A DNA stretch of 53,222 nucleotides from an uncultured Myxococcales bacterium (GTDB lineage: Bacteria; Myxococcota_A; UBA9042), in assembly GCA_903883645.1 (NCBI GenBank), contig CAISBR010000237.1:1-53222 (forward strand), written 5' to 3'. How positions within the stretch are numbered: the first letter of the stretch is position 1; each line of letters begins with the position of its first letter. Under the pieces are notes generated by a model that was not told the origin of the DNA, ran no database searches, and was given only the letters and a program-made list of their open reading frames with translations. Below are positions 40,879-49,726 of the stretch, one piece after another. A program made the position numbers and the translations under genes.

Positions 40879-41835
40879 CTATTCCGAGTCGTCGTGGGCG
40901 GGCATGTCGCGCCAAACCACCATACGCACGGTGCCAGCCACACTTACGTCGACCGGCGCGCCGGGGGCCACCGTCAGCTCTTCGCCGTCGAGCACCACCA
41001 GGTCTTGCTTGGCGCCGTTCGTCCACGACAGTCGCGTCGCGGTTCCGGACTGCAACTGTGGGTGCGAACTCAGCATTCCGCGCAGCAGGGCGGGCAGTAC
41101 CGCCTGCGTCGCCAGTGGCCCCATGTTGGCCAGGGTCATGTGCACGCCCGGCCCGGGGCTCACCGTCATCACACCCGGAAACGGCCGCACAAAGTGGAAA
41201 TAGCGGGGCAGGGGACTCAAGATACCGAAGGTAACAGCATGAAGTCGCAGCGGATTTGGCTCAAGCAGCACCGCGCCATCGATGGGTGCAAAGCGGTCGG
41301 CCGGCAGGCGCTGCATGGCGAGCCGGGCCGCCAACTCCAAAATACCGGGCGCACCTTGCATCAGGGCGTGCCGATAGTCGCTGTGGATGCGCGCCACCGC
41401 GCCGATACTGACCGTCATGCCGCAGTGATCCGGCAGACCGTCGACCTTGACCCGCAGCACCGGCACGCGCTTGATGCGCCGCACCCCCCGCGTCCAGGCG
41501 TGCAAGATGCGCTGGGCGAGCTGGGCCGGTCGCCGCGAGCCCACCAATGCCGACGCAATCGTGTTGACGCGACCCGCTGGCAGCACCAACAGCGGTGGCA
41601 ACGACTCGAGTAACCCCGCGTGTGCAAAGCGAGTTAGCAGATTGCAGGTGGTGCCATCGCCGCCCGCCACCACGATCAACTGGGCGCCTTCGCGCACCGC
41701 GGACACCAAGCCATCGACATCGTCGGCCCGGTCTGACATCAGCAGTCGCAGGCGTGGCGACGACGTGGCGAGCACATGCGCTAGGTCGACAGCTGGCTTG
41801 TGCCCGGCCGCCGGATTGATTACACCCACCAACAT
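40879..41835 (-). CDS. Diacylglycerol/sphingosine kinase family protein
   Basis: A 318-residue lipid-kinase-like protein (DAGKc domain). It starts 'VGVINPAAGHKPA' and has the nucleotide motif 'LIVVAGGDGTTCNLL' (GGDGT) and 'LLVLPAGRVNTIASAL', the counterpart of the usual PLGTxNDFA motif (here PAGRVNTIA). The C-terminal half is beta-rich with 'DGEELTVAPG'. It probably phosphorylates diacylglycerol or a related lipid; the altered PxGTxN motif leaves the exact substrate open. ATG 41835 has a strong GGAGGA site; the longer upstream frame is not conserved. Confidence 0.85.
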   Translation of the reverse strand: MLVGVINPAAGHKPAVDLAHVLATSSPRLRLLMSDRADDVDGLVSAVREGAQLIVVAGGDGTTCNLLTRFAHAGLLESLPPLLVLPAGRVNTIASALVGSRRPAQLAQRILHAWTRGVRRIKRVPVLRVKVDGLPDHCGMTVSIGAVARIHSDYRHALMQGAPGILELAARLAMQRLPADRFAPIDGAVLLEPNPLRLHAVTFGILSPLPRYFHFVRPFPGVMTVSPGPGVHMTLANMGPLATQAVLPALLRGMLSSHPQLQSGTATRLSWTNGAKQDLVVLDGEELTVAPGAPVDVSVAGTVRMVVWRDMPAHDDSE

Positions 41836-41988
41836 CCCTGTCCTCCGAGCGGTGCGGCTGGCTGACTTGGATCGTTGCCGCAGCTGGATCGTCAGAGCCG
41901 GGAGCGCCCGTGTCAAGGCCGAAGGCAGGGTGCGAGTGCCCGTGACAACCGGGCCGAGGCTGGGCAAGATACGACCAGGGGTGCGCGA

Positions 41989-42435
41989 GTGTTTGACGAA
42001 CTTGACGATTTCTTAACAGAACCTGCAAACGATCGCGACGAGGAGCGGCGTTCGGTCGAAGCCGTGCGCCCGCAGTTGCTCGACTGGGCGGCTGGCGCGA
42101 TGCGAGCCCGGTGGCCTAGCGGCGCAGCTTTTCGCGGTGCCAAGGGGCTCGCGCAGTTTCGCCTCGATCTCGACCGGGGGCTCAAGCGTGCGGTCGATGC
42201 CGAGGCCGAGGGAGACGCGGCCGATTGGCGTCGCTGGATCTTGGCCACGGTCTACGCGCCGCGCGGGCAAAAAGAATCCGAACTGGATGCGATGCTTGCG
42301 GTTTTGTCCGAAGCGCTTGTGCGCCTAGCGCCGTGGCCGCACGGCCCCGCTGTGGCCAATCGGGTCGCAGATCTGCTTGGTGCTCACCACCCCGAGGTGC
42401 GCAAAAGGGTTGCGCAAAGGGTACAGGCGGGCTAA
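41989..42435 (+). CDS. Uncharacterised small helical protein
   Basis: A 148-residue protein with GTG start at 41989 and AGGGG 8 nt upstream. It is Ala/Arg/Asp/Glu-rich and predicted mostly helical ('DELDDFLTEPANDRDEERRSV', 'MLAVLSEALVRLAPWPHGPA'). No signal peptide, membrane segment or recognisable motif is present. It ends about 40 nt before the AgmX/GltJ-like gene on the same strand, so the two may be co-expressed. Confidence 0.6.
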   Translation: MFDELDDFLTEPANDRDEERRSVEAVRPQLLDWAAGAMRARWPSGAAFRGAKGLAQFRLDLDRGLKRAVDAEAEGDAADWRRWILATVYAPRGQKESELDAMLAVLSEALVRLAPWPHGPAVANRVADLLGAHHPEVRKRVAQRVQAG

Positions 42436-42474
42436 GATTCCGCGCCCTGCGCTCGCCACTCGAAGGATTGCCGG

Positions 42475-44751
42475 ATGAAGATCACCTGCCCAGCCTGCAA
42501 CGCCAAATACTCTCTGCCCGATGAGCGGGTTCAGGGCAAGAACAAGGTATTCAAGATCCCTTGCAAACGCTGCGGTTCCGAGATCCGCGTCCGCGGCCTT
42601 GAGACGGCGGAAGAGGTGGGCCGCACCACGCTGCCCTTCGCCCTCGACCTGCCGCCGCAGCAGCCGCAAGCCCCTGTGCCGATTTGGTTTGCGGGTATCG
42701 ATGGCAAGCAAGTCGGGCCAATGACCGAGGCTGAGGTCGTCGAGCACATCAGTGCTGGTCGGCTTGGTGGTGCGGACTTGGTGTGGCGCAAGGCCTTTAC
42801 GGCCTGGACGCCCCTGAAGGATGTGGCGCCGTTCGATGACATGATTGGCAGTGCGCCCGGCGTGCCGACCCCCGATCCGGCGGTAGTGAAGAAGTCGCCG
42901 CGCCGCGCGCAGACGCTCGAACTGTCTGCTGCAATGATCGAATTGCTCGTCAAGCTCGACGGTCAGCAGGGTGGCGAGCCCGACATGCCGCCCGACCTGG
43001 GCACCGTTGAGCCGCCGAACCTGCCGCCGCTCGAGCCGGAGCCCACGGTGGTGGCGTCGCGTCCGACTCCCGCCAAGACCGAAGCGCCGCGTATCCCTGC
43101 GGAAGCCAAGGCTGCCAAGTCCGACGACGTGGCGACCGCGGTATCGCCGATGCCGCCGCAGCCCAAAGCGGCTGGGGTTCGCACCAGTGAGCCGAAGCCA
43201 ATCGACAGCAAGCGCGACTCGGTACCTGTGGTGGTCGCCCACGCGGGTGCCCGCAGCGACCTGCCGTTGCCTGCCGAAGCGGACCTGAACGAGCCCACCC
43301 TGGCGGAGCCGTCGATCAAGATCCGCTTGCCCGAAGACAAGACCCGCACCGGCGAGCCCCGTGCCAGCACCAGTGCAGCGGGCAAAGACGCCGGCAAAGT
43401 CGATATCAAGCCCGTACTGCCAGCCGCCCGGGCCGAGGCCAAGCCAGCAAAAGCCGAGCCCAAGGTCGAGGCTAAGCCCGCCGCTAAAGCGGAGACAAAG
43501 CCGGCTGTTAAGTCCGCTGCTGTCGCCCCAGCTGCCAAGGCTGCCGCGCCTGCGACCACCGGCACCGGCAAGACGCCGCCCGCCGCAAAGGCCGGACCGC
43601 CCATGGGTCTGATCGCGGGTGGTGGCGTTGTGGTGGCTGGCATCATCGCCGCCGTCATTGCCATGAGCGGTAAACCCGCCGAAAAGCCAGTGACTACAGA
43701 ACCTGCCACCGTTGCCGTCGATGCCGGTGCCGCGGCGCTCGCTGCCGACGTTCAAGTCGCGGCACCTGTGGCTGCCCCCGATGTCGCTGCTGCGGCCCCG
43801 AGTGACGACGTCGCAGTGGCTGCCGCTCTCGATGTGGCTGCCGCCGCCGATGTGCAGGTCGCCGCCAAGCTCGAGCCGGCCAAGGCTGCCGACGACAAGG
43901 CTGCCGAACCGAAGAAGGCGGACCCAGAAGTCGCCAAAGTTGCGGCTGAACAAGACCATGCGGCCGCCGAAGCTAAGAACGCTGCCGACGCCAAGAACGC
44001 TGCCGACGCCAAGAAAACCGCCGACGCCAAGAAGGCCGACGATAAGAAGGCGGCCGAAGAGGCCAAGAAGGGTGCCGAAGAAGCCAGGAAGTCGGCGGCG
44101 GATGCCAAGAAGATTGCAGCCGAAGACGCCAAGCAAAAGAAGGCTGAGGCCGACGCCAAGCACAAGCAAGAGATCGAAGACGCCAAGGCGAAGAAGTCGG
44201 ATGCTAGCGACAAGAAGAAGGCCCAGGCCGAAGAGGCCGAGCGCAAGAAGGCAGAGGCGCAGTCTGCCAAGCAGGCCAAGGCCGACGAAGCCAAGAAGAA
44301 GAAAGAGGAAGAAGCCACGCGCAAGAAGCAAGAGGCCGACGCGAAGCAAGCCGCCGACGATGCCAAAAAGCAGAAGAAGCCGACCGTGAGCGACGAGGAC
44401 CTCGACAAGATCCTGCTCAAGCACAAAGAGAAGAAAGACGGCCCGGCCGCCGGTGACGACGCTGGCGAGGCCGGTCTCACGCAGCAGCAAGTCAGCGCGA
44501 TCGGCGAAAAGGCCAAGAAGAAGGTGGCGAACTGCTACCTGCTCAACGCCGACGACCCGGTTGAGGACACCATCAAGGTGCAGGTCTTGGTCAACGCCAG
44601 CGGTCAGGTCGAGCGCGCCACGGTGCTCGGCAAGCACGGCGCCAACAAGGGCATGGCCGGTTGCATCGCCGACGAGGTCAAAAAGCTAACGTTCCCCACC
44701 GGATCGGGCGCCTCGAAGAAGTACACCTTGCCGTTCCGCGTCGGCGGCTAG
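42475..44751 (+). CDS. AgmX/GltJ-like protein: zinc ribbon, GYF domain, TM, coiled coil, TonB-like end
   Basis: A 758-residue protein. The N-terminal zinc ribbon (Cys5, Cys8, Cys30, Cys33) is of the MJ0042 type. A GYF_2 domain follows (about 80-125; 'IWFAGIDGKQVGPMTEAEVVEHI'). A Pro/Ala/Lys-rich linker leads to one TM helix (about 380-402; 'GLIAGGGVVVAGIIAAVIAMS'). A long Ala/Lys/Asp/Glu-rich stalk (about 465-640) ends in an AgmX/PglI-type C-terminal domain (about 680-758). The layout matches GltJ of Myxococcus, which binds the GTPase MglA and recruits motility proteins. No other glt/agl gene is in the window, so a motility role is inference. Confidence 0.85.
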   Translation: MKITCPACNAKYSLPDERVQGKNKVFKIPCKRCGSEIRVRGLETAEEVGRTTLPFALDLPPQQPQAPVPIWFAGIDGKQVGPMTEAEVVEHISAGRLGGADLVWRKAFTAWTPLKDVAPFDDMIGSAPGVPTPDPAVVKKSPRRAQTLELSAAMIELLVKLDGQQGGEPDMPPDLGTVEPPNLPPLEPEPTVVASRPTPAKTEAPRIPAEAKAAKSDDVATAVSPMPPQPKAAGVRTSEPKPIDSKRDSVPVVVAHAGARSDLPLPAEADLNEPTLAEPSIKIRLPEDKTRTGEPRASTSAAGKDAGKVDIKPVLPAARAEAKPAKAEPKVEAKPAAKAETKPAVKSAAVAPAAKAAAPATTGTGKTPPAAKAGPPMGLIAGGGVVVAGIIAAVIAMSGKPAEKPVTTEPATVAVDAGAAALAADVQVAAPVAAPDVAAAAPSDDVAVAAALDVAAAADVQVAAKLEPAKAADDKAAEPKKADPEVAKVAAEQDHAAAEAKNAADAKNAADAKKTADAKKADDKKAAEEAKKGAEEARKSAADAKKIAAEDAKQKKAEADAKHKQEIEDAKAKKSDASDKKKAQAEEAERKKAEAQSAKQAKADEAKKKKEEEATRKKQEADAKQAADDAKKQKKPTVSDEDLDKILLKHKEKKDGPAAGDDAGEAGLTQQQVSAIGEKAKKKVANCYLLNADDPVEDTIKVQVLVNASGQVERATVLGKHGANKGMAGCIADEVKKLTFPTGSGASKKYTLPFRVGG

Positions 44752-44832
44752 TTGCGACCGACAGCCGCGTCCGCCCGCCCCTCGTCTGGGCCGCTGCGGT
44801 AGTGGCCCGGTTCGCGGCATCAAGAGTTGAAC

Positions 44833-45453
44833 ATGGCCTTCTTTCCCCACACCGCGGGCAGCCTTGAGGTCATCTGCGGCTCGATGTTTTCGGGCAAAAG
44901 CGAAGAGCTGATTCGCCGCGTGCGGTTGGCGCGCATTGCCCACCAGCGGGTGCAGGTCTTTAAGCCCCAGCTCGATACGCGCTACGCCGAAGAAGAGTTG
45001 GTCAGTCACAGCAACTTTAGGATCGCCGCGCGCAAGGTCGCCAACTCGAGCGAAATCTTTGCTCAAATCCACGAACTTACCGAAGTGGTGGGCATCGACG
45101 AGGTGCAGTTTTTCGACGTCGGTGTGGTCGGGGTGTGCAACCGCCTGGCCAATATGGGCAAGCGCGTCATCGTCGCGGGGCTAGACCAAGACTACCGCGG
45201 CCGGCCGTTTGACCCCATGCCGCAGCTGATGGCCGTGGGCGAGTATGTAACTAAATTGCTTGCGGTTTGCTCGGTGTGTGGCGCGCCGTCGAATCGCAGT
45301 CAGCGTTTGCGCGGCGGCAACGAGACGATCGAGCTCGGCGCTACAGACCGCTATGAGGCCCGCTGCCGTCGTCACTTCGAGCCCGAAGAAGACCGTCAGC
45401 TCGAGTTGTTCACCGAGCGCGAGTTAGCGCTCAAGCCGCCGACCCGCAGCTAG
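44833..45453 (+). CDS. tdk: Thymidine kinase
   Basis: A 206-residue type II thymidine kinase that salvages thymidine to dTMP. The P-loop is 'GSMFSGKSEEL', the Walker B-like 'IDEVQFFD' follows, and a zinc site is formed by 'CSVCG' and a later Cys in 'EARCRRHF'. Family substrate contact residues are in 'GLDQDYRGRPFDP'. ATG 44833 is chosen over TTG 44827. It is followed 20 nt later by a second nucleoside kinase. Confidence 0.93.
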   Translation: MAFFPHTAGSLEVICGSMFSGKSEELIRRVRLARIAHQRVQVFKPQLDTRYAEEELVSHSNFRIAARKVANSSEIFAQIHELTEVVGIDEVQFFDVGVVGVCNRLANMGKRVIVAGLDQDYRGRPFDPMPQLMAVGEYVTKLLAVCSVCGAPSNRSQRLRGGNETIELGATDRYEARCRRHFEPEEDRQLELFTERELALKPPTRS

Positions 45454-45473
45454 ACAGTCAGTAGAGGAAAACT

Positions 45474-46175
45474 GTGGAAAAACAGAGTATTGCATCGATT
45501 GTAACTCCGAGGCCGACGGCCGGGCAGGGCGGTCTCGACACGCTGTTTATCGGGGTAGCGGGTCTGATCGGCGCCGGCAAGTCGACGCTGGCCACGGCGT
45601 TAGCTAAGCACATGGAACTCGAAGTCTATTACGAGCCAGTCGAAGACAACGAATACCTGGCCGACTTCTACCGCGATACGCCGCGCTACAGCTTTGCCAC
45701 GCAGATCTACTTGCTGAACCGGCGCTTTCAGCAGCACCAAGAGATCATTTGGCGCGGTCGACCGGCGATCCAAGACCGCACGATCTACGAAGACGCGATC
45801 TTCGCCAAGATGCTGAGCCAGACCGGCCTGATGGATCCCCGCGATTACCGCACGTATTTGGGCCTTTTCAAGCACATGAGCAACTTCATGTGCCGGCCGT
45901 CGGCAATTATCTACTTAGATGTGAAGCCCGAGCGCAGCATGGAGCGTATTCGTCAGCGCAGTCGCGGCGTTGAGTCGGGTATCTCGGTGGGCTACTTGCA
46001 GGCGCTCTACGACGAGTACGAGCTGTTCATGCAGGATATTTCGCGGCGTATTCCGGTGATTCGCGTCGATTGGGACCAGTTCCGCGACGTCGACGAGATG
46101 GCCGAAGTGATCCGCCGCGAGTACATGGACGCCAGCTTCATGCGCCAAGCGCCGGCCTGGGACGCGAGCACTTGA
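45474..46175 (+). CDS. Deoxynucleoside kinase (dCK/dGK-type)
   Basis: A 233-residue member of the dCK/dGK/TK2 family. 'VAGLIGAGKSTLATALA' is the P-loop. 'YYEPVEDNEYLADFY' contributes substrate contacts, and 'IQDRTIYEDAIFA' holds the DRT/ERS-type Arg. 'RIRQRSRGVE' is the LID. It phosphorylates deoxyadenosine, deoxyguanosine or deoxycytidine; the preference is not clear from sequence. GTG 45474 has GAGGAAA just upstream. It probably forms one transcript with tdk, giving salvage of several deoxynucleosides. Confidence 0.9.
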   Translation: MEKQSIASIVTPRPTAGQGGLDTLFIGVAGLIGAGKSTLATALAKHMELEVYYEPVEDNEYLADFYRDTPRYSFATQIYLLNRRFQQHQEIIWRGRPAIQDRTIYEDAIFAKMLSQTGLMDPRDYRTYLGLFKHMSNFMCRPSAIIYLDVKPERSMERIRQRSRGVESGISVGYLQALYDEYELFMQDISRRIPVIRVDWDQFRDVDEMAEVIRREYMDASFMRQAPAWDAST

Positions 46176-46314
46176 CGGCGATGATCGCGGCGGCGAATGG
46201 CGGCTTGGGCAAATCGCCTTTGCGTCTCGCACCGTTTGCAGGCAAGCTGAAGCTGGTCAAGTCTGGCGCAGTCTGGGCTGCACAACCTCCGCCGCGCACA
46301 GTCAGGGATTTCGC

Positions 46315-47376
46315 GTGATCACCGAAGAACAGATCCTGAAAGCGCCAGTGCTGATCGTCGATGATCAGGTGGTCAACATTCAGCTTTTGCGGCTGCTGCT
46401 GCGCGAGCGCGGCTACAAGAACGTCCACAGCACCACCGACTCGCGCCAAGCCCTTGAGCTGTATCGCGCCCACAAGCCCGACATCGTGCTGCTCGACCTG
46501 CAGATGCCCAACCTCGACGGTTTTGGGGTGATGGCGCAGCTTCGCCAAGAAGTTTCGCATGGTTATGTGCCCATTCTGATCTTGACGGCCGAGCGCGACC
46601 CCGAGGTGCGGCGGCGTGCCCTGCAGAGTGGCGCGCGCGACTTCTTGCACAAGCCCTTCGATACGATCGAGACGCACTCGCGCATTCGCAACCTGATCGA
46701 GATGCACCTGCTGTTTCGCCAGACGCAAAATCACGCCGCGCGCCTCGAAAGCGAAGTCGAGGAGCGCACGCGCGAGCTGCGGGCCACACAGGCGGAGATC
46801 ATCCATCGCTTGGGCCACGCGGCCGAGTACAAAGACAACGAAACGGGTAATCATATCAAGCGGATGTCGATGCTATGCCGCCTGCTCGCCGAGCGCGCGG
46901 GGTTGGGGTACGCCGAGCAGCAGATGCTGCTTCTGGCCGCGCCGATGCACGACGTGGGCAAGATTGGCATTCCGGACCGCATCCTGCTCAAGCCGGGCCG
47001 GCTGACGCCCGACGAGTGGCAGGTGATGCAAACTCATGCCGAAATTGGCGCGGATCTGCTGTCTGGCTCGCTCTCGCCGCTCATCGGCATGGCGCACACC
47101 ATCGCCTGGACGCATCACGAGCGCTGGGATGGCAGTGGCTATCCGCGTAAGCTGAAAGGCGAAGAGATTCCACTTGTTGGCCGCATTGCCGCCATTTGCG
47201 ATGTGTTCGATGCGCTCACGTCGGCCCGGCCGTACAAGGAGCCGTGGACGGTCGAGGATGCCATTGCCGAGCTCAATCGCGGCAAGTGGTGCCACTTCGA
47301 CGGTCACTTGGTCGACCTGTTTGTAGGCGAGCTGCCTGAAATCGTGCGTGTTCGCCAGCAGTTTGCCGAAGACTGA
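46315..47376 (+). CDS. Response regulator with HD-GYP phosphodiesterase domain
   Basis: A 353-residue protein. The receiver domain (about 8-130) has phospho-acceptor Asp in 'IVLLDLQMPN' and Lys in 'LHKPFD'. A short coiled coil leads to an HD-GYP domain (about 160-345) with 'MHDVGKIGIPD' (HD), 'HHERWDGSGYPRKLKGEEI' and 'RIAAICDVFDALTSARPYK'. It should degrade cyclic di-GMP on phosphorylation, as RpfG does. No histidine kinase gene is adjacent. The GTG start at 46315 has AGGGA upstream. Confidence 0.92.
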   Translation: MITEEQILKAPVLIVDDQVVNIQLLRLLLRERGYKNVHSTTDSRQALELYRAHKPDIVLLDLQMPNLDGFGVMAQLRQEVSHGYVPILILTAERDPEVRRRALQSGARDFLHKPFDTIETHSRIRNLIEMHLLFRQTQNHAARLESEVEERTRELRATQAEIIHRLGHAAEYKDNETGNHIKRMSMLCRLLAERAGLGYAEQQMLLLAAPMHDVGKIGIPDRILLKPGRLTPDEWQVMQTHAEIGADLLSGSLSPLIGMAHTIAWTHHERWDGSGYPRKLKGEEIPLVGRIAAICDVFDALTSARPYKEPWTVEDAIAELNRGKWCHFDGHLVDLFVGELPEIVRVRQQFAED

Positions 47377-47428
47377 GTCCTGAATCCGCGACGCTTGTGT
47401 GCGCTGCGCGACTGCCACCGGAGGCCCC

Positions 47429-48472
47429 ATGAGCATCGACACCCTCGCCAAAGTCGACCTGTACAGCGTGTTCGACAGTGCGATTCACCCGAGCGTCTTG
47501 GCGCGGTGGGCGGAGCGAGCGGGCGAAAATGCGCCGTCGCCCTCGGAGCTAGAGACCGCTTATCGCGTTGAAAAAGTAGAGCAAATTGCCGAGCGGCGCG
47601 CTTGGGTCAAGGGCCTGCTGCAGACGCCCGCTGACCTGACGGAAGCTGCGCTCGACACCGCGCGCCGGTTGATTGCCGAAGTGGTGGTGCATGTCGAGTG
47701 GGTGATCGACCTGGCCATCCTGCAGTTGCCCGGGATGACGCCGGCGGATGTGCTGCTGGCGCTCGACGCGGGCTGCAACGAAGCGGTAACGGAGCGCGAC
47801 GACGTGTTCTTGTCGTGGTCGTTCCTGGTGCTGTTCCCCGAAAACAGTGGGCACGACGACGCTTCGGCGCTGGTGCGCAGCCTGGCCACCCACCCCGATG
47901 TGCAACACCTGGGCGGCTTTGTGGTGCCCGGCGACGGTCGTCCGCTCGACTGGGCCATCGGCGCGTTCGAGGTGTGCAAAGAGTTCAGCCTGGGCCGCGT
48001 AGTGGTAGCGGGCGATCAACGCGATGCGGCGCGCATACTTAGCGGTGTGCAGCTGGGGGCACAGCGCATCATCGGCGGCACGGCGGCGCTCGTTCGCGAA
48101 GATATTCTGCTGCAATTGCGGGCCCATCGCGTGCCGGTGGTGGCGCTGCCCACGGCGCAGGTACTGGGGGGCGTCGCGCCGCGCGGTTGGCCCTCGTTGC
48201 CGATGAAAAAGATGAAAGAAGCCGGGCTGTTCACCGTGGTAGGTAGCGGTTGGCCCACGTGGCTGGGCTCGAGCCTGACGAGCGAGCTCGAGCAGGTTAG
48301 CAAGCACTTGCACTGGCGACTCGACGACTTGCGCAACGTGACTACGCGCTGCGTCGAGGCCGGCTTCATGGCGCCCAACCTGCGGTTTTCGCTCGCGCGT
48401 ACGGTCGAGATTTGGAGGCATCGGCCGCTGGTGCAGGCCCAGGTCAAGGGTGGCGACCCGTTCTCGCTGTAG
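47429..48472 (+). CDS. Adenosine deaminase-like protein lacking catalytic residues
   Basis: A 347-residue protein whose whole layout follows the adenosine/AMP deaminase family. 'VDLYSVFDSAIHPSVLARWAERAG' aligns with the usual 'VDLHxHLDGAxxPxTL'. 'VVVAGD' (about 191-196) aligns with 'TVHAGE', 'RIIGGTAAL' with 'RIGHG', 'VPVVALPTAQV' with the 'xCPTSN' segment, and 'FTVVGSGWPTWLGSSLTSELEQV' with 'VTxxTDDPxxFGxxL'. All zinc-ligand His positions and the catalytic Glu/Asp are replaced. It is therefore probably a pseudoenzyme. GGAGG sits 5 nt before ATG 47429. The assignment rests on my own alignment by eye. Confidence 0.6.
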   Translation: MSIDTLAKVDLYSVFDSAIHPSVLARWAERAGENAPSPSELETAYRVEKVEQIAERRAWVKGLLQTPADLTEAALDTARRLIAEVVVHVEWVIDLAILQLPGMTPADVLLALDAGCNEAVTERDDVFLSWSFLVLFPENSGHDDASALVRSLATHPDVQHLGGFVVPGDGRPLDWAIGAFEVCKEFSLGRVVVAGDQRDAARILSGVQLGAQRIIGGTAALVREDILLQLRAHRVPVVALPTAQVLGGVAPRGWPSLPMKKMKEAGLFTVVGSGWPTWLGSSLTSELEQVSKHLHWRLDDLRNVTTRCVEAGFMAPNLRFSLARTVEIWRHRPLVQAQVKGGDPFSL

Positions 48473-48574
48473 CGTTCGCGACCTAGGCGGCGACCCGGCA
48501 AAAACTTGCCAACCCGCCAGCGTGCCGCACACTCGCCAAAGGCCCGCCATCTGCCGCGGGTCGTGCGAGGAGCC

Positions 48575-49258
48575 ATGCTCGACGTTCCGATTGTGCAGCT
48601 GCGCTACGATGCCGTGCCGATCTTTCCGCTGCCCAGTTTTGCGATCTTTCCCCATACGATGACGCGGTTGCATGTGTTTGAGCCCCGCTACCGGCTGATG
48701 ACGGCCGAGGCGCTGGCCAGCTCGCGGCTGGTCGTGCTAGTGGGCCTAAGCACGGGCTGGGAGGCGGATTACTACGGCTCGCCACCCACGCACACCATCG
48801 GCTCGCTGTGCAAAATCATTAACGAAGAGCGACTCGAAGATGGGCGTTACAACCTGTATGTGCACTGCTTGGCCCGCGTGCAGCTGACGCAAGTGCACCG
48901 GCTGATGCCGTATCGCGTGGCGGCGGTGCAGGTGCTGCCTGACCAGCCGTGCGACCCCGAAGTGCTCGACGAGACGACGGCGCGGCTGCTGAGCACGGTG
49001 CGCTCGCTGGTGGTCAAACTGGGTGATAACGGTGCGCCGCTAGGGCAGATTCTGGGTTCGACGCGCAAGCCGATCCTGCTGGCCAATCGCTTGGCGGCGG
49101 TGCTGGCCCACGAACCACTGGACCGGCAGAAGCTTTTGGAAGATACCAACCCGCTGACGCGCATCGAGCGGCTGGCCGACTTGGCGGGCGACCTGCTGCT
49201 GCGCGCCGACTTCCCCGAGATCGACTTCGGGCAGGTCGACCTCAGCGTTGTAAACTAA
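48575..49258 (+). CDS. LON N-terminal (substrate-binding) domain protein
   Basis: A 227-residue protein with the Lon N-domain ('VPIFPLPSFAIFPHTMTRLHVFEPRYRLM', about 12-205) and no ATPase or protease part. Such stand-alone proteins (COG2802) are common in bacteria, with no settled function; they may bind unfolded proteins. GAGGAG is just upstream of ATG 48575. It follows the pseudo-deaminase by about 100 nt and may share its transcript. Confidence 0.88.
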   Translation: MLDVPIVQLRYDAVPIFPLPSFAIFPHTMTRLHVFEPRYRLMTAEALASSRLVVLVGLSTGWEADYYGSPPTHTIGSLCKIINEERLEDGRYNLYVHCLARVQLTQVHRLMPYRVAAVQVLPDQPCDPEVLDETTARLLSTVRSLVVKLGDNGAPLGQILGSTRKPILLANRLAAVLAHEPLDRQKLLEDTNPLTRIERLADLAGDLLLRADFPEIDFGQVDLSVVN

Positions 49259-49270
49259 GCGGATTTATTT

Positions 49271-49711
49271 ATGATTGTTCTGGTGCCCGTGTGGCGACGC
49301 GGATTGGCGGTGGCGGCGCTGCTGGGCTGCATCGCGCTCGCTTACAGCGCCGGTACCAAGCGGCCGACGGAGCTCAGCGTGTCGTGGCTGCTGACCCATG
49401 TCGAGGCACAGCGCGGTGACCTGCATGTGGGCCGCGAGCGCCTGACCGAGCTGCATTGGGTCGTGCCGCAAGCGCCGGGATCGACGCAAGTGGCATCGGC
49501 CGGAAGTCTGCATTTTCAGTCTGGTATGGCGCCTGAGGCGGCGGGCCCGGTGTCTCTGCAGGTGCCGGCCGGCGTCACGCGGGTCGAAGTGCGCTGCCGC
49601 TTTGCCTTGGCGGCGGGTGCAGAGCTGCGCACGGCGGGCAATGTCGAGTTTTCGGCGCCGAATGGCGGTCGCATTACGCTCGATATCGATCGCTGCGGCG
49701 TCGTTCAATAG
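49271..49711 (+). CDS. Hypothetical membrane-anchored or exported protein
   Basis: A 146-residue protein. An N-terminal hydrophobic segment (LAVAALLGCIALAYSAG, about 11-27) looks like a signal anchor or signal peptide. The rest is beta-rich without a recognised domain. It begins 12 nt after the Lon-domain gene, and converges with ccmE. Function unknown. Confidence 0.6.
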   Translation: MIVLVPVWRRGLAVAALLGCIALAYSAGTKRPTELSVSWLLTHVEAQRGDLHVGRERLTELHWVVPQAPGSTQVASAGSLHFQSGMAPEAAGPVSLQVPAGVTRVEVRCRFALAAGAELRTAGNVEFSAPNGGRITLDIDRCGVVQ

Positions 49712-49726
49712 TGCTTTCGCAATCAG

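Noticed and set aside
40735..41613. 292-codon frame extending from the gap into the dgk-like gene
   Set aside because: Opposite to a gene with GGDGT motif; Arg/His-rich shadow with no domain.
42325..44637. 770-codon frame antisense to the AgmX/GltJ-like gene
   Set aside because: Low-complexity Leu/Gly/Phe translation caused by Ala/Lys repeats on the other strand.
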